Numbered from the stretch's first letter, positions 35,740 through 48,255 are shown. The stretch is DNA of 64,000 bases from Dryomyza anilis (GCA_951804985.1 OX638131.1:105730464-105794463), one strand, 5' to 3'. The notes: a model not told the origin generated them from the letters alone. Numbers and translations: made by a program.

Positions 35740-35965
35740 TACGATTTTGATGACTTTGTCCCCGTCGAGGTTGTAGTGTGTATCGATCGCGGGAGCGCGC
35801 GCGTACAATATCCATGTCCAGTGTCGATCGCGTTCAGTCCAGACCGCAGCGATCGCAGCGCTGAGGCGTCGTTCATCTAATTGGTTGTGATAAAAATCTT
35901 GGTAAATTTGTTTGTCAGCTCGAAGACAGTGCAGTCAGTTGTCAGTGTATGGCCTGCCATATGGT
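35740..35965. promoter_or_regulatory. GC-rich, CpG-containing candidate regulatory region
   Basis: Within very AT-rich DNA this block has ATCGATCGCGGGAGCGCGCGCGTAC, TCGATCGCGTTCAGTCCAGACCG and GCAGCGATCGCAGCGCTGAGG. TCAGT-type initiators occur (about 35828, 35936 and 35943) but no spaced TATA box. It could be a promoter, enhancer or UTR. Confidence 0.3.
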
Positions 35966-36645
35966 GGCAGTTTTATGAACACATGAAAATCATTGACAGA
36001 CTTTCTTTTTATAACGCGTGAAAGAATTTATATGAATTTTGTTTTTCTTCTAAAGAAAAAAAAAATGTATATTTTAACCATAACGTATGGCTAAGAATGT
36101 TTAAATGTAACCATTAAAATGAGCTATACACATTAATGTGACAGCTGTTAAAGTCTTATTCAGCTATAAATTATGTCATATATTTTATTATTGATGGATT
36201 TATAATATTTCAGTTTATATTATATCTTTTTTACATAATATGGATAAAATGCATTAATATGTTGAACGCCCGTTAGGCTAAAAAATCATCGTTTTAAATC
36301 AAAAATTCATAAAATTGACTGATTCCTTTTAAATAATGAAATTAATCAGTATTATTGTTATAATTATTATAAATCCACTGTCATTCGTCACTTATACTCA
36401 AAATTTTATATCTTCACATTTTGATATTATTCAAATAATGTATGAAAGAAAATTCATCATATTAAAAACCAATTCATAAAATTGATGAATTACTCATATT
36501 TAAAAGTTGTCTTTCTTCAATAATATTTTTTTTTTATTTCATTAATATTTCGATAAATGTGAAAAAATATGCTTTTTTACAAATTTTAATATGTTAAAGT
36601 TTCTAATTTTTATAAACTAAAAATGTATTCCAATTAATGGCTTAC
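35966..36645. other. AT-rich intronic-looking DNA upstream (plus sense) of the exon
   Basis: AT-rich with CATCATATTAA-type motifs near 36460; no other feature. Confidence 0.45.
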
Positions 36646-36726
36646 CTTGGTTCTATACAGCGGATTACTGAAATCCCAATCGGGTGCTACGAACAGATAA
36701 CCACATTTTGACACCTTACGTGAAGC
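36646..36726 (-). CDS. 81-base internal exon (27 codons) of an unidentified gene
   Basis: On the minus strand the block is preceded by a pyrimidine-rich tract ending TTTTTTATTTCAG and followed by GTAAGCC, five of six matches to the GTAAGT donor. Exactly one frame is open through all 81 bases; it starts and ends on codon borders (phase 0). The peptide begins [13 protein letters not shown] and ends [20 protein letters not shown] fits the FxNPxY pattern used by adaptor-binding tails of LDL-receptor-family and some other membrane proteins; SNPxYRT recalls the LRP4 tail, but this is a guess. The exon sits between two inverted element copies (33134-34077 and 36828-37700). No neighbouring exon was found in the window, so the flanking introns would be tens of kilobases. 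Confidence 0.75.
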
Positions 36727-36827
36727 CTGAAATAAAAAATTATCATTAATAATATAAAAAACAAAATATTATTAAGTGCTTAAATATAAAAAAATAGATT
36801 CAATTTTAACAAATTCGTAGATTCTTT

Positions 36828-37700
36828 CACAGAACACGAAGAAAATTGTCTACTGATGATTTATGAGTAAGACGTTCATAAATTATGTTTCATATTATTT
36901 CTTATTTATGAATTATATTCATGATTCATGCATAAAAATTGAAAATCATTTTGTATTTGGTATGAGTAAGATTCATAAATGTGTAAACATTTTATTAATA
37001 ATCATAATAGGTAAAATTATGAATATTTATTCATCAATTATGTTTCATATTAATTTTCTTAATGCGCAATGCATGCCAGTTGTGAAAAATCACGCTGCAT
37101 TCTAAAGAACATTTGAGTGAATAATGTGTAATTTGAAAATAAATTTGGAATTTAAAAGACAAATAAGTTGATGTGTTGAATTTTTTGTGTGATGTGACTT
37201 TCATTTCCAATGTTCCTTTCCCATTGACTTATTATATTTTCAAATGCAAAAATTTAACATTTTGTTCCGCATAATTTGAAATTGTTGTTCCATCTGCAGG
37301 TTACGGCTATTTAGTACAATGTAGGACATTTTAATCATGAATTATGAACAATAATTCATGAAATGTATTCTAAAACATATTTCAATTACTCGTGATATTC
37401 ATAAGTCATATATTGCACATAAAATATAAGTAAACATACGCATACTATTATTGAATAAATTATAATAATTGATTTTTACGATAATCAAATATTATGAATA
37501 AAAACTACATCGTTATAGTTACTTATTCTTGGCTGGATATCATGATTAATTTTTAGCAAAATTAATGCTATAATACATGATTTATGAGAATATCGCTGGA
37601 AAGGTTTCCCATTAATATTGCCATGCAGCTTGCCAGAATATTTTCGTCTTGACAGCAAACACATTTATATTTACAAAGAAATAAATATTAATTTGAATTC
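36828..37700. mobile_element. AT-rich inverted-repeat element, copy 2 (inverted relative to copy 1)
   Basis: Starts CACAGAACACGAAG, equivalent to the inverse of the 34077 end, then AAGACGTTCATAAA, TTATTTATGAATTATATTCATGA and, later, ATTTTATGTGCAATATATGA (minus sense) all match copy 1 in reverse. The other end is eroded, so 37700 is approximate. An 80-codon plus frame at 36863-37105 is an artefact of this element. Confidence 0.6.
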
Positions 37701-37760
37701 CAATATAATAATTACATTTTTAAATGTTTTGCAATTAGTTTAGAAATAAGTATTTTATAA

Positions 37761-38100
37761 AGCTGGACTATGCCTATTTTTATATGAAACATATATTGAA
37801 TACTATGTTTGCGACCAATATTGTTTATGATTACAACAATCATAGTTTTAGCACGCCATTATCATAAGTATTTGTTTTAAATTATAAATGTTTTGAAATA
37901 TGTTTAGAGATAGCAATTATGCATAAATCATCTGAGAGATTACTTTATAAAGTATTTATAAAGCTGGACTATGCCTATTTTTATACGAAACATATATTGA
38001 GTACCATGTTTGCGACCAATATTGTTTATGATTCCAACAATCATATTTTTATCACGCTATTACCATAAATATTTATTTTATAATATAAATTGTCATAATC
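37761..38100. repeat. Tandem duplication with 201-bp period
   Basis: AGCTGGACTATGCCTATTTT starts at 37761 and again at 37962, each followed by ACATATATTGA and GTTTGCGACCAATATTGTTT. The copies differ at few positions, so the duplication is fairly recent. Confidence 0.85.
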
Positions 38101-39129
38101 GCAGTAAGTTTAATTTATATTTATCATAATCATTTAATTATATTTGCAGTAAACATACTTACGTACATAAAACATAATATATTTTGAAATCAAATATATT
38201 TATATTTGATTTCAATCGTAAAAGATTGTATATTCAAGTAAAATTAAGTTTAATCAAAATTGAAATACAAACATATTATATTTGCCGTAATCTTTAATAG
38301 TTACTCTAATTTATATTTCTAATTAAAAGCATGTTTAAGGTAATTTTTCTTGACAATATATTTAATACTATTTTAAAACTTGGTAACATCAACAAATTAC
38401 ATAAACCAAACATAAACAACAATGACATATATTGCCTCAAACACAATAGCATTATTAAAATAATGTAAATTTAAAAACAATGTTCAAATGCAATTAGCTT
38501 AATGCGAAGCACGTTTGATCGCTAGTGATTCACATAAAATCATTGATCACTGATCAATCAAATGAATTTCAAATGAAATACGCGTATCCTTGAGTATAAA
38601 TCAACAAATGTGAATCGAGTGCACAACGTAAGAAACAAACAAACAAACAGACAAAGTAACTATTTTGCATGAACTTAAAAAATTAGAGGCGGTGATCGGT
38701 AGCCGCGATCGGTAGTCACTGACGTACGGTAGTCGGGTAACCACTAACATTTGCTACTGTTTATTTCTGTATGTTTGTCTGTCTGTCCGTCTGTGACTCT
38801 AGTCGTCGTAATAAAAGATTATTTTTCACATAAATCACTCTTAATGTTGCATTTAAATGATTTTCTGGCTGACTGTAAATTAGCATTAATTTTATTTATT
38901 TCATGCAGCAACAAAGGCATGAAAAAATATAAAAAAAATATTTTAAAAGAACAAGAAAATGGCAACAAAAGCATAGAAATAAGCGAGCACAATGTAAAGA
39001 ATTACTGCGCAGCAATTGGCACGCAGCAACATTACGAGTAGTTGTAGCAATAGCAACAGCAGCCGTAGTACGGTAATGCAGCGGCAACAGTTGCAATTTG
39101 GGATGTGTTGGTCTTTTACATAGTGGATT
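38101..39129. other. AT-rich, then a mixed block at 38500-39100
   Basis: 38660-38800 has GGCGGTGATCGGTAGCCGCG and GTCTGTCTGTCCGTCTGTGAC. 39000-39080 has AGCAATAGCAACAGCAGCCG. Frames on both strands there are unrecognisable. Confidence 0.4.
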
Positions 39130-40240
39130 ATAAATTTTTAGCATTCAAGAAAAACTTCAAAAAAACTTCAAGAAAATATTAAATTAAATGAAATGAGTAG
39201 ATTTGATTTTTTGTAATATAATACTTTTTTGCATTTTTATTAAAGTTTATTAAAAAATGTGAAATAAATTTCTAGAATTTAAGAAATCTTTCGAATTTTA
39301 AGAAAATATCGTTCTAAACTTCAAGAAAACAATGACTTGAATTAAATTTATAGAATTTGGTGATTTTTTTAATGTATTCAACTATATTATAAAAAGTGCA
39401 ATCCCTAGTAGAAATTTTGGTAGGGCCATGGTCATGAAGTGATCATAATAGGGTTTCTCTCATTAAATCTCGATCATTGTCTGATGCTAATTTCGTTATG
39501 AGGAACAAATAATGTAGCTATGATCGGGAACATTGACTATTTAGATAATGTAAACCCAAGTATGGTAAGCATTATAAGGCCATGCAAAGGCAATGATCAT
39601 ATTTTCTCTAGAAGGGCTTACCCAACGAAAACCCGATCATTTCCCGATGACGCATCGTGCAAATTTCGACTAGGGATGCTAGGGATGATATTTTTGTCAC
39701 TTTTGCATATTAGAATTTAAACTTCTAGGATTCAAGAAAACTTTTAAATTTTAAGAAAAGACACAATTAAATGAAACGAGGAGATTTGAGAATTTTTTAG
39801 TATAATTTTTTTTTTGGCAATTTAAGATTGCAATAACATTTTTATTTGCAATATTACATTGTTCTTATATTTATTACAAAGTGAGAAATAAAGTTATTGA
39901 TTTAAAAAAAACTTCTAAACTCCAATGAAATAAGGAATTTAATCAAATTTAGTTATTTTCAATGTAGTAAAATATTTCATTTGTACATTCTAATGTAGTG
40001 GTATAAAGAAGAAAACTTCTAAACTTAAAGAAAGAAATGAATTGAATTAAATTAGTATAAGTAATACATCATTTGCAATTTGAGATGATTTTGTTATTTC
40101 TAATGTGGTGGTTTAAAACTTCTTGAATACAAGAAATACCTAAACTTATAATAAAAATTTAGGTAGCAATAAAATATTTATTTGCAATCTTACATTTGGT
40201 TGACATTTATTAAAAAGTCAGAACAAAATTTCTGAAATTT
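39130..40240. repeat. Degenerate AAACTTCAAGAAAA tandem field
   Basis: Blocks containing AAACTTCTA--TTCAAGAAA, TTAAATGAAA-GA--AGATTTGA and ATTTATTA-AAAGT-AGAAATAAA recur every 150-220 bp with strong divergence (39140, 39290, 39720, 39910, 40110). Confidence 0.55.
39413..39675 (+). mobile_element. CCCTAGTAG MITE, internally deleted copy
   Basis: Ends CCCTAGTAGAAATTTTGG and AAATTTCGACTAGGG, flanked by AT on both sides (39411-39412, 39676-39677). At 263 bp it lacks about 170 bp of the 60379 copy right after the first 40 bases. Its 66-codon frame (39520-39720) is the same spurious frame that appears in the other copies. Confidence 0.9.
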
Positions 40241-40252
40241 AAGAAACGTTTG

Positions 40253-40509
40253 ATTCTTGATAACAAGAAATGTATCTTTCTTTTTTAAATAATTGTTAAA
40301 TTCTCGGCAACAAGAACTGTATTTATATAATACAGAAAATGTTTTATATTTATTTATTTTCCTTATATAACTAAACACATTTGTTTCTTGATAACAAGAA
40401 ATTTTATAGCCGATAATTTTATGGAATCAATTTATTTAATTCAAAGAATGTTTTATTCTCCTTTTTCTGTTTGTCTAATCAGAAACATTTGTTTCTTGAT
40501 AACAAGAAA
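40253..40509. repeat. Repeated palindrome TTTCTTGATAACAAGAAA
   Basis: The 18-base dyad TTTCTTG-ATAA-CAAGAAA occurs at 40384-40401 and 40492-40509; 40253-40270 has one changed base and 40301-40318 is a decayed copy. Surrounding bases (ACATTTG before, TTT after) are also shared, so the unit is part of a repeat of about 110-130 bp. Confidence 0.85.
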
Positions 40510-40520
40510 TTTCTATTTTT

Positions 40521-41310
40521 ATAAAGTTTAGTAATACTTTTTGATTTTTTTTTTATATTTTCGCACAGTGTAAAAATACTGCATTTCTGTTATTGCAGCA
40601 CCCGCAATAAAGAAATAATTTGCGCAAAATCGTTAAAAATCTTCCTCAACTCTCAACAAAATGACTAAAATGCCACAAGGCAGATATTTTTGGTGATTTT
40701 AAAAGAAAGACAAGTTGCATAAAAATACCAGGCAAAAGACAGACCAACAAAAATAATCACACACAAACACAAAAATAATAACGTTAAATTGTTCGTTATA
40801 TTTCACGATAGTCGCGGTGTCTCAATATTGTTGTGACTCTGTATGTGCTACCGTTTGACGGTCTAATTTCAGCTGTCACACTCATCAACGACGCGACGGT
40901 TATGTCTCGGTATTGAGTTTGATAGGTTTTTATTTATAGCCACTTTGATTTTAACTGTCAACACGTGACCGGCATTTTAACCCAAACGTGTCCAAAAAAA
41001 AAAAGCATTGAACAAATTCTAGGAAAACGTGAATGTTCTCATTTTAGTAAAATTTTATTTTTATTAATATTTTATGAAAATATAAAAAAAAATTTAAATG
41101 CATAACAAGAAATTAATTTAATTTAACATTTCAATTATATCGGAAATTAATAAACACCAAAATTTAGCATAATTTTTGTTTGTAACAATCATTTATTGTT
41201 AGATATAAGTATATTATAGTTGTCTGAAATAAAATGTATATTTGCATACAATTAAAAGTTATACCAAAATAAACATATTTGTCGTTTGACAGAATTTTAT
41301 TTTATTAAAA
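40521..41310. other. Mixed block then AT-rich DNA
   Basis: 40580-40980 is less AT-rich and unique-looking, including GTCGCGGTGTCTCAATATTG and CGACGCGACGG, with no credible frame. Confidence 0.4.
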
Positions 41311-41722
41311 ACATTCACACAGTGTTAAAAATATATTTTGCTGCAAACATAATACTATAATATCATTGTTATCTAATAACTTAGATTTTATATTTTTAAA
41401 ACTAGTGCTATAATCAATATATAATACCTATATCATAAATGTAATAACAAAATATTTCAAACGTTTATTATGTATATAATTGCGATAGACAATTATGCTC
41501 TAAGAATTTGTTATTAAATACATTCACACAGTGTTAAAAATATATGTTGCTGCAAACATAATACTATAATATCATTGTTATCCAATAACTTAGATTTTAT
41601 ATTTTTAAAACTAGTGCTATAATCAATATATAATACCTATATCATAAATGTATTAACAAAATATTTCAAACGTTTATTATGTATATAATTGCTGTAGCCA
41701 ATTATGTTCTAAGAATTTGTGA
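41311..41722 (+). repeat. Near-identical tandem duplication, 209-bp period
   Basis: ACATTCACACAGTGTTAAAA begins at 41311 and at 41520. The units differ at only a handful of positions. Each carries TTGCTGCAAACATAATACTA, the subterminal motif of the 8690/24498 element family. Confidence 0.9.
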
Positions 41723-44263
41723 TTGTCATTATAAATAGTTCGCTGCAAACAATGTATTAACTTTGTGCTACATATTGTGTTGACAGCACAAAATTGTATA
41801 TTAAACATATTGTACATATTGTACATATTGTACTGACAGCACAAAATTGTATATTTGGTATTTAAATAGGGTAGTTATTTTTATTATAATTATTTATATT
41901 GGACACTTTATAGTTGCAACAAATTATAAGTATGTTTTTGACAAACATATTTCAAATGCAGTACCAAAAATATCATAAGTCCGCTACAAACGTTGTGATT
42001 AAAGGAAATACATGGTATTTTACTAATATATAATGATATTAAATATTAAAACTTAGTTTAGTTAAATATATTTATGTTTGTGGAAAACATATATATAACC
42101 ACAACTTAGGGTTCTGTATAATTGTCTTAATATAAAGAGAGTTGATGAATTTGTCAGTGTAACTATGCAAAATATTTAATTTTCTGTCTAAAATTGTAAA
42201 CATACTATAAATATAACATATTTTCTATAAACATATGCATTTTTGTGTAAAAAATAGTATATTTAGTACAAATAATATTATTTATTAACTATATCGGCGT
42301 TTAAATAATTTTTATCATTTATATATCAAAACATTAAATGGGTTAAAAGATTCGTATTAAATCTGAAACCACTTGTGCTCCAAAATATTTGCAATCAATT
42401 CTTTTTTTTTTTTTTGTAACGTAAGCATTTTAGCAATTTAACATAAGTATCAACGTTTCTTAAACTGGCCAACAAACTGCATCAGCCAAAAAGCACTATT
42501 GGTGATTGCCAGTGTGTTTGTGACCAGAATAAAACCGAAACCAAATGACTCATTTAGTCACGACTTTTACGTTATTTGCGCGGGAAATTGTTTCGTAAAA
42601 ATTTCAAAATATGTCGACTTGGTTGTGGCAGTAACTTGTTGATCATTTGGAAGCCGTTTTATAAATGTTTTCGACATTTATTGCCATTAGTGGCCAGCGT
42701 GTCTCATTTAACTAACGAATTGTGACAAAGTTTTTGTCCGTTTTTGCATAGACTCAAATTGATGAAATAAGTAAATCAATGACACAAGAGTCAATAAAAT
42801 TTCAATGATTTCAAGCAGTAATGATAGAAATTTAAAAGATTATTCTTGGTCACTATTTAATGTAATTTTGTAAAGTTTTTTTGAAATTGTGTAGCTATTT
42901 TTAAGTATCATTTGAATAATATACTAATTATGATTGGAAATTTGTATTTAAAATTATTTGTGGAAAACATATTCTGTGCAAAAAATAATAATGATTAATG
43001 ATGAAGTATAATTCAAAATAAGTTTGTTTTTTCAAATACATTTATATTTGTTTGTTTATTTTTTTTATATTTATTTCAGATACAAACGATTTTTTTACAA
43101 GTATATAAATGTTTATGCTAAATATAAAATTATAATATCTAATTCTCTAAATAAAATATAACAATATCTGATATAAAAATCCAAGTAATTAAAAGTTAAA
43201 CAAAGAAAAAATCAATAAAAATCAGGCACACATTTAACCCTCTTTGCTAAAAACATATTTATGCTTGCGGCTATTACCTTTAGTACTGAAAATTTCTCGT
43301 TCTCAAAAATATTTGTATTATATAGCAAACAAATTTACACTAGAGCTCTTTTTAAATACAATATTATAAAGTGATTTAATATTTAATTTTTTTTTTGATT
43401 GTTATTGCATTTTATACAAATTTTTGTGATATATAGTATAATTCTGATAAATTTTGGTATTATTTCAAAAATTAACTGCATACATATTACCTATTCTCAT
43501 AATTATTTGTATTTTTTATTAATTATGCTTATAATATATTTTCTCCTGTTCCCTATTAAATATATATTTGAATACACAGTACAACAAAATTCAACATTTG
43601 TCTGACTCATAGTAACATTTGAAATGGGAATGCAACCTTTAAAAGAATTGGTATTTGAAAACCGATTTCATATAAATACTCAGAGATATCTCAGATACAA
43701 ATCATGCAATTATATTTTTTATATATTATTTTATTACCAAAATATGATATGCTCTTGAATTTTAAATGTAAATAAAAATCATAAACAATTGGAAATGAAT
43801 AAAACTGGGTCAACAAAAAATTTTAAATAATATCTAGTTTTACGTACATATCGATTTGTTCATGTCGATATGATACTCTCTGACGGTGTAATAATTTCAA
43901 ATTTTGTAATACACAAAATAAGTTTTATATATATTAATACAGATCTTTACGACAAAGTTCACATACTTATTTGTATTTTTTATTACTTCTGCTCTAAACA
44001 TATTTATACTTGTTCGCTACAAAAGATATCGTTTATATGGTTAAGTTATAGTATTTAATTTCAAATTTTATAATACAAAGACACGTTTATTATCTTATAA
44101 ATATTTAATTAATATTTGTATTAATTAAAAATTTAACTGCAATTATACTAATTTGTATTTTATATTACTTATGCTCTACATTTCTTCTGCATATTTATAC
44201 TTGTTCATTAAAAAATATACCGTTTGTATTATTTAAGTTATTGTGTTTAATTTCAAAATGTCT
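41723..44263. repeat. AT-rich field with recurring AAACATATTTAT motifs
   Basis: ACATATTTATACTTG, GCTGCAAAC and GTACATATTGTAC-type motifs recur loosely. A short duplication of GTACATATTGTAC--GACAGCACAAAATTGTATAT lies near 41760-41860. 42420-42760 is a less AT-rich unique block. Frames at 43399 and 43870 are Ile/Tyr/Phe-rich artefacts of AT composition. Confidence 0.5.
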
Positions 44264-44953
44264 TAGAAATGTTTGTATTAATTAAATAAGTAGCTGTAAT
44301 TATAGTTATTTTTATTTTATTTTACTTCTGTACAAACATATTTATACTTGTTCATTATAAAATATTATGTTTGTATTATTTAAGTTATTGTATTTAATTT
44401 CAAAATGTCGTTTATATAATTGAATAATTGATAGTAATTTGATTATTGAAAAAACACTGAATAATGCATAGATGCAAAAACATTTGTAAAGAATTAAATT
44501 GCAAACACATTTATACTCGCGACCTTTAATATAAATCATTTATATGATTGGGTCATTGAGCTTTCTGTAAATAAACAAGAAATGTTTATTTGTAAAAGCA
44601 ACACGTCTTATAAATGTTTGTATTACTTAAATAAGTAGCTGCAATTATAGTTATTTTTATTTTATTTTACTTCTGTACAAACATATTTATACTTGTTCAT
44701 TATAAAATATTCTGTTAGTATTATTTAAGTTATTGTGTTTAATATCAAAATGTCGTTTGTATGATTGGGTAATTGATAGCAATTTGATTATTGAAAAAAC
44801 ACTGAATAATGCATAGATGCAAAAACATTTGTAAAGAATTAAATTGTAAGCACATTTATACTTGCGACCTTTAATATAAATCATTTATATGATTGGGTCA
44901 TTGAGCTTTCTGTAAATAAACAAGAAATGTTTATTTGTAAAAGCAACACGTGT
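44264..44953. repeat. Tandem duplication with 344-bp period
   Basis: ATAAGTAGCTG-AATTATAG recurs at 44287 and 44631, and the following 300 bases agree closely, including TGCATAGATGCAAAAACATT and GCAACACGT. Two near-identical 65-codon minus frames (44342-44539, 44687-44884) are simply the two copies. Confidence 0.9.
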
Positions 44954-45841
44954 AAATATTTTGAGCACAATTGTTAACATGTTTAAATATTTCAAATTAA
45001 AACAAACATGACTAATGCTACTGACGTGTATAAATTTTCAAATAATAGACAAAAGAAATAAAATTCAAAATAAATAATGAAAAAGAAGTAATCAAATGTA
45101 CTATACAAAAAGAAAAAATCAAGTAATTGTGTAAAAAAATTCTGGTATTTGGCAGCAGAAAGTACACAAAAAACAAATACGGTTGTTATTACCGAAAGCC
45201 ATTAAAATAGACAGACTTTTATACAGTCAGACGCAGACAAATATGGAGGACTGGGGTCACAAGACCATCAGACATCAGACCAAAAATACAAAAATAAAAT
45301 AAAACACTCGCTCGAAATAGCGACAATCGAACAAACGAATACTAATAACTGCAAGTGGGTGGGTAACAATGTTTTTGCTATTTCGGCGGTGGTGGTGGCC
45401 ACAGCAGCTCAAGATTCGGTGGTAAAACCACCAATATTTTTTTTTCTCTATTTTGGTTAAGTGGGTGTCTGCGCGATTGTAATCAACTATTATTTTAAGA
45501 CACTTTTAGTTTCGGCAACAAATTTTTGTTGCCAATTTGATTAATTAGCGTTGCTTAGTTTAAGTTAAGCGATTTTTATTGCACAAAGTAAATGATATAA
45601 TTGTGTTAGGAAAACTGTGTTGGTTTAATTAGAGGCACGTGATAAATGAGAAAGTTTTCTGTGTGAAAATACGAAATATTTTGTGTTTTTGCAACTAGGT
45701 TTTTTTTATTTGATTTTGAATTATTTTTATTTTTTAAATATCTAATACTATTTAAACATATTTAATATACCAAAATGTTTACCATTTCCGATCGAAATTC
45801 CTATAATATTCAAATTTCAATTTGAATTTTTGATCAATTTG
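44954..45841. other. AT-rich with a mixed block
   Basis: 45210-45480 is less AT-rich (GGCGGTGGTGGTGGCCACAGC) with no recognisable gene. Confidence 0.4.
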
Positions 45842-46440
45842 CACTTAGAAAAAAAAACTATAAAATTCATAGGAATTCCAATTGATTCAACGATTTTTTA
45901 CTATTAAAATTAGTCAATGCGATTTTTCCTATTAATATTATAATGAGGGAACTATTAATTTTATAGTGTCGTCTGACTATTGATTTCAATAGTTTTTACT
46001 ATTAAAAATCAATGCGATGTCCTATTAATACCATAATGTCTCATTAAAAGAATAGTTTATCACATTCAAATAAACTGACTTATACTATTATATCAACATG
46101 ATAAAATTATTAATTGAATTATTAAGACTATTGTTTTAAATATATTGCAACATAAAATCAATAGCATTTATCATTTAAAAGTAATAGGACGTCCTATTCT
46201 TTTAAAAAGATTTTAGTATTTCATTTCTATGGTATCATACTATTAAATTTATAGTTTTTTAATATTAATTCAATGCGATTGATCATATCAAATCAATGCG
46301 ATAATGTAACATAAAATCTATAGTTAAATCACAATAATTTAAACGGATGTAATCTTATAGTTACTATTAAAATTATAGTTTTATACTATTATTTTTATGG
46401 TATTATACCATTGAAGGTATCATTTTTGTATACCCAATAG
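45842..46440. repeat. Expanded relative of the CACCCAG MITE
   Basis: Starts CACTTAGAAAAAAAAACTAT and is filled with ACTATTAAAA-TAGTCAATGCGAT--TCCTATTAAT variants, the interior motif of the 19230 family, repeated several times. No clean right end, so this appears to be an internally amplified, decayed copy. Confidence 0.55.
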
Positions 46441-46604
46441 GATTAATTCTAAATGATATTTTTGTTTTAATTCACATAATATTAAAAAAATCTTTTAGAA
46501 TACTTACAAACGCTGAAAAATATGTAAAAAGATCATTAAATGTAAACGTGTTAATATTATTTTTAAAACGATTTTTATTAAATAAAAAAATGCAGAGAAA
46601 ACTT
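46441..46604. other. AT-rich gap, nothing recognised
   Basis: No feature. Confidence 0.45.
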
Positions 46605-47275
46605 TTTTTTTTAATATTCGATTTTGGTGCATTGCAGAATATGATTTCTTAAAACTAAATTAACATAATTTAAATTTTTGATTTCGATTATTCTATTTGA
46701 ATTTGGATTAAAAATGATTACAAAATCATTTCTTACAGGCCTGTTCCAACATTCGAACAAAATTATGCTCGTATTCAAATACGATTTTGTTTTTAGGTAT
46801 TTCAGAATTCTATTTTTAATACACAATTGGCATTATTCGACCTTTTAAGTTTTGTGAAATATTAATTTCGAGTTTTCTATTGGAATACCGATCAAAAATG
46901 ATTTCAAAACTGATCTTTATTTCTTACAAGCATTTTCCGATGGTATTTAAATTTTAATTTGATCAAATATATTTTTGGGTTTTTTGCAGAATTCGATTTT
47001 TTCAATAAAAATTTTGCATTATTCGACCTTTTAAGTTGTGTATAACGAATTAATCTCGATTTTTCTATTTGAATTTTGATCAAAAATGATTTTAAAACCG
47101 ATATTCATTTCTTACAGGCAATTACCAACTTTCGAATGAAATTAGTATGGTATTCAAATTAATGTTCGCTCGAATTTATTTTTGTGTATTGCAGAATTCG
47201 ATTTTTTAAAATAAAATTCGCATTATTCGACATTTAAGTTCTGAATAACAAATTCATTTCGATTTTTCTAAATGC
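46605..47275. repeat. Degenerate tandem repeat of about 186-204 bp
   Basis: GCATTATTCGAC recurs at 46830, 47016 and 47220; each unit has TTTTTCTATTTGAAT, GATCAAAAATGATTT, TTTCTTACAGGC and TTGCAGAATTCGATTTT. The TTGCAG and TTACAG stretches look like splice acceptors but simply repeat with the unit. Confidence 0.8.
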
Positions 47276-48255
47276 ATACTAATCCAAAATGATTTAAAAA
47301 TCTTTTGCTTTCATAATTTTTGTAGAAAAAAATATATAAATTTTTATAAAAATGACTACGTATATATTTAATAAAATACTTACGATCACAACTATCGGCT
47401 TTGTAAGCATGTAAAAAGTAAAGAATTGTAATATTTATTATTTGTAACATTGAAATTTATGTAATACAAATAAAACTACAATATGTAGTTACTACATTTC
47501 AACTACGTTTGTACTTATATATGTAAGAAATTATGTTTTAATTTGATTTAAAAATGTGGTTGTTTAATTTTAAAATGATAATGTCATAAAATGATGAAGA
47601 ACTAATTTTTAAGCAACTTGACATTTTATAAAATTGCACGTTTACTAGTGATGAGAGCCAAACCTAATGTAACAAGATGTACTAGCAAATAGAAAAAACT
47701 GCAAATAATACAAAATATAATAAGGCACTTGTTTGAAAAGTCACGACTTCAGAAACACGTGACTTCATTTGTAATAATTAAAATTCACTTAAATTCATTA
47801 CAATTAAAAAAAAAAAAAAAAGAATTTCATAATTTTGAATTAATTGAATATTTCGTCGACGACATTGTTTTCAAAAATCGATATTTGAAGGATTTGGTGC
47901 AAAAAAGGATTAATTCCATTTTTACTTGAAAATCAATAAAACTGTTTAAAAATGCCAATTTTGCAATCTTTTATTTAAAATACAAGTAACTTTTTTCAAA
48001 CTGCTTTTTTGCCCCAACAAAATATTGTTTTATACAAAAAATAGCATATTGTTGTATGAAAAATAAATTAAAATTCGTGGTTTTAACCTTCAGATGTATT
48101 ATCACTTGTCGATGTCATTCTCATACCATTAATATTTGCGTGTTTTAGTAAGTGGTAAAATCACATATTTATAATAGGCAAATATTTATTTATCAATGGT
48201 AAAACATTTAAATTTATGAAATTCAACATTGATAGTATAATTTTGTATAAGATAA
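47276..48255. other. AT-rich stretch, nothing recognised
   Basis: No supported feature; small frames here are AT-rich artefacts. Confidence 0.45.

Noticed and set aside
44342..44884. Two similar 65-codon minus frames as a gene pair
   Set aside because: They are the two copies of a 344-bp tandem duplication in AT-rich DNA.
46605..47275. Splice acceptors at repeated TTGCAG/TTACAG sites
   Set aside because: They repeat with the tandem unit and are not followed by open, non-repetitive sequence.
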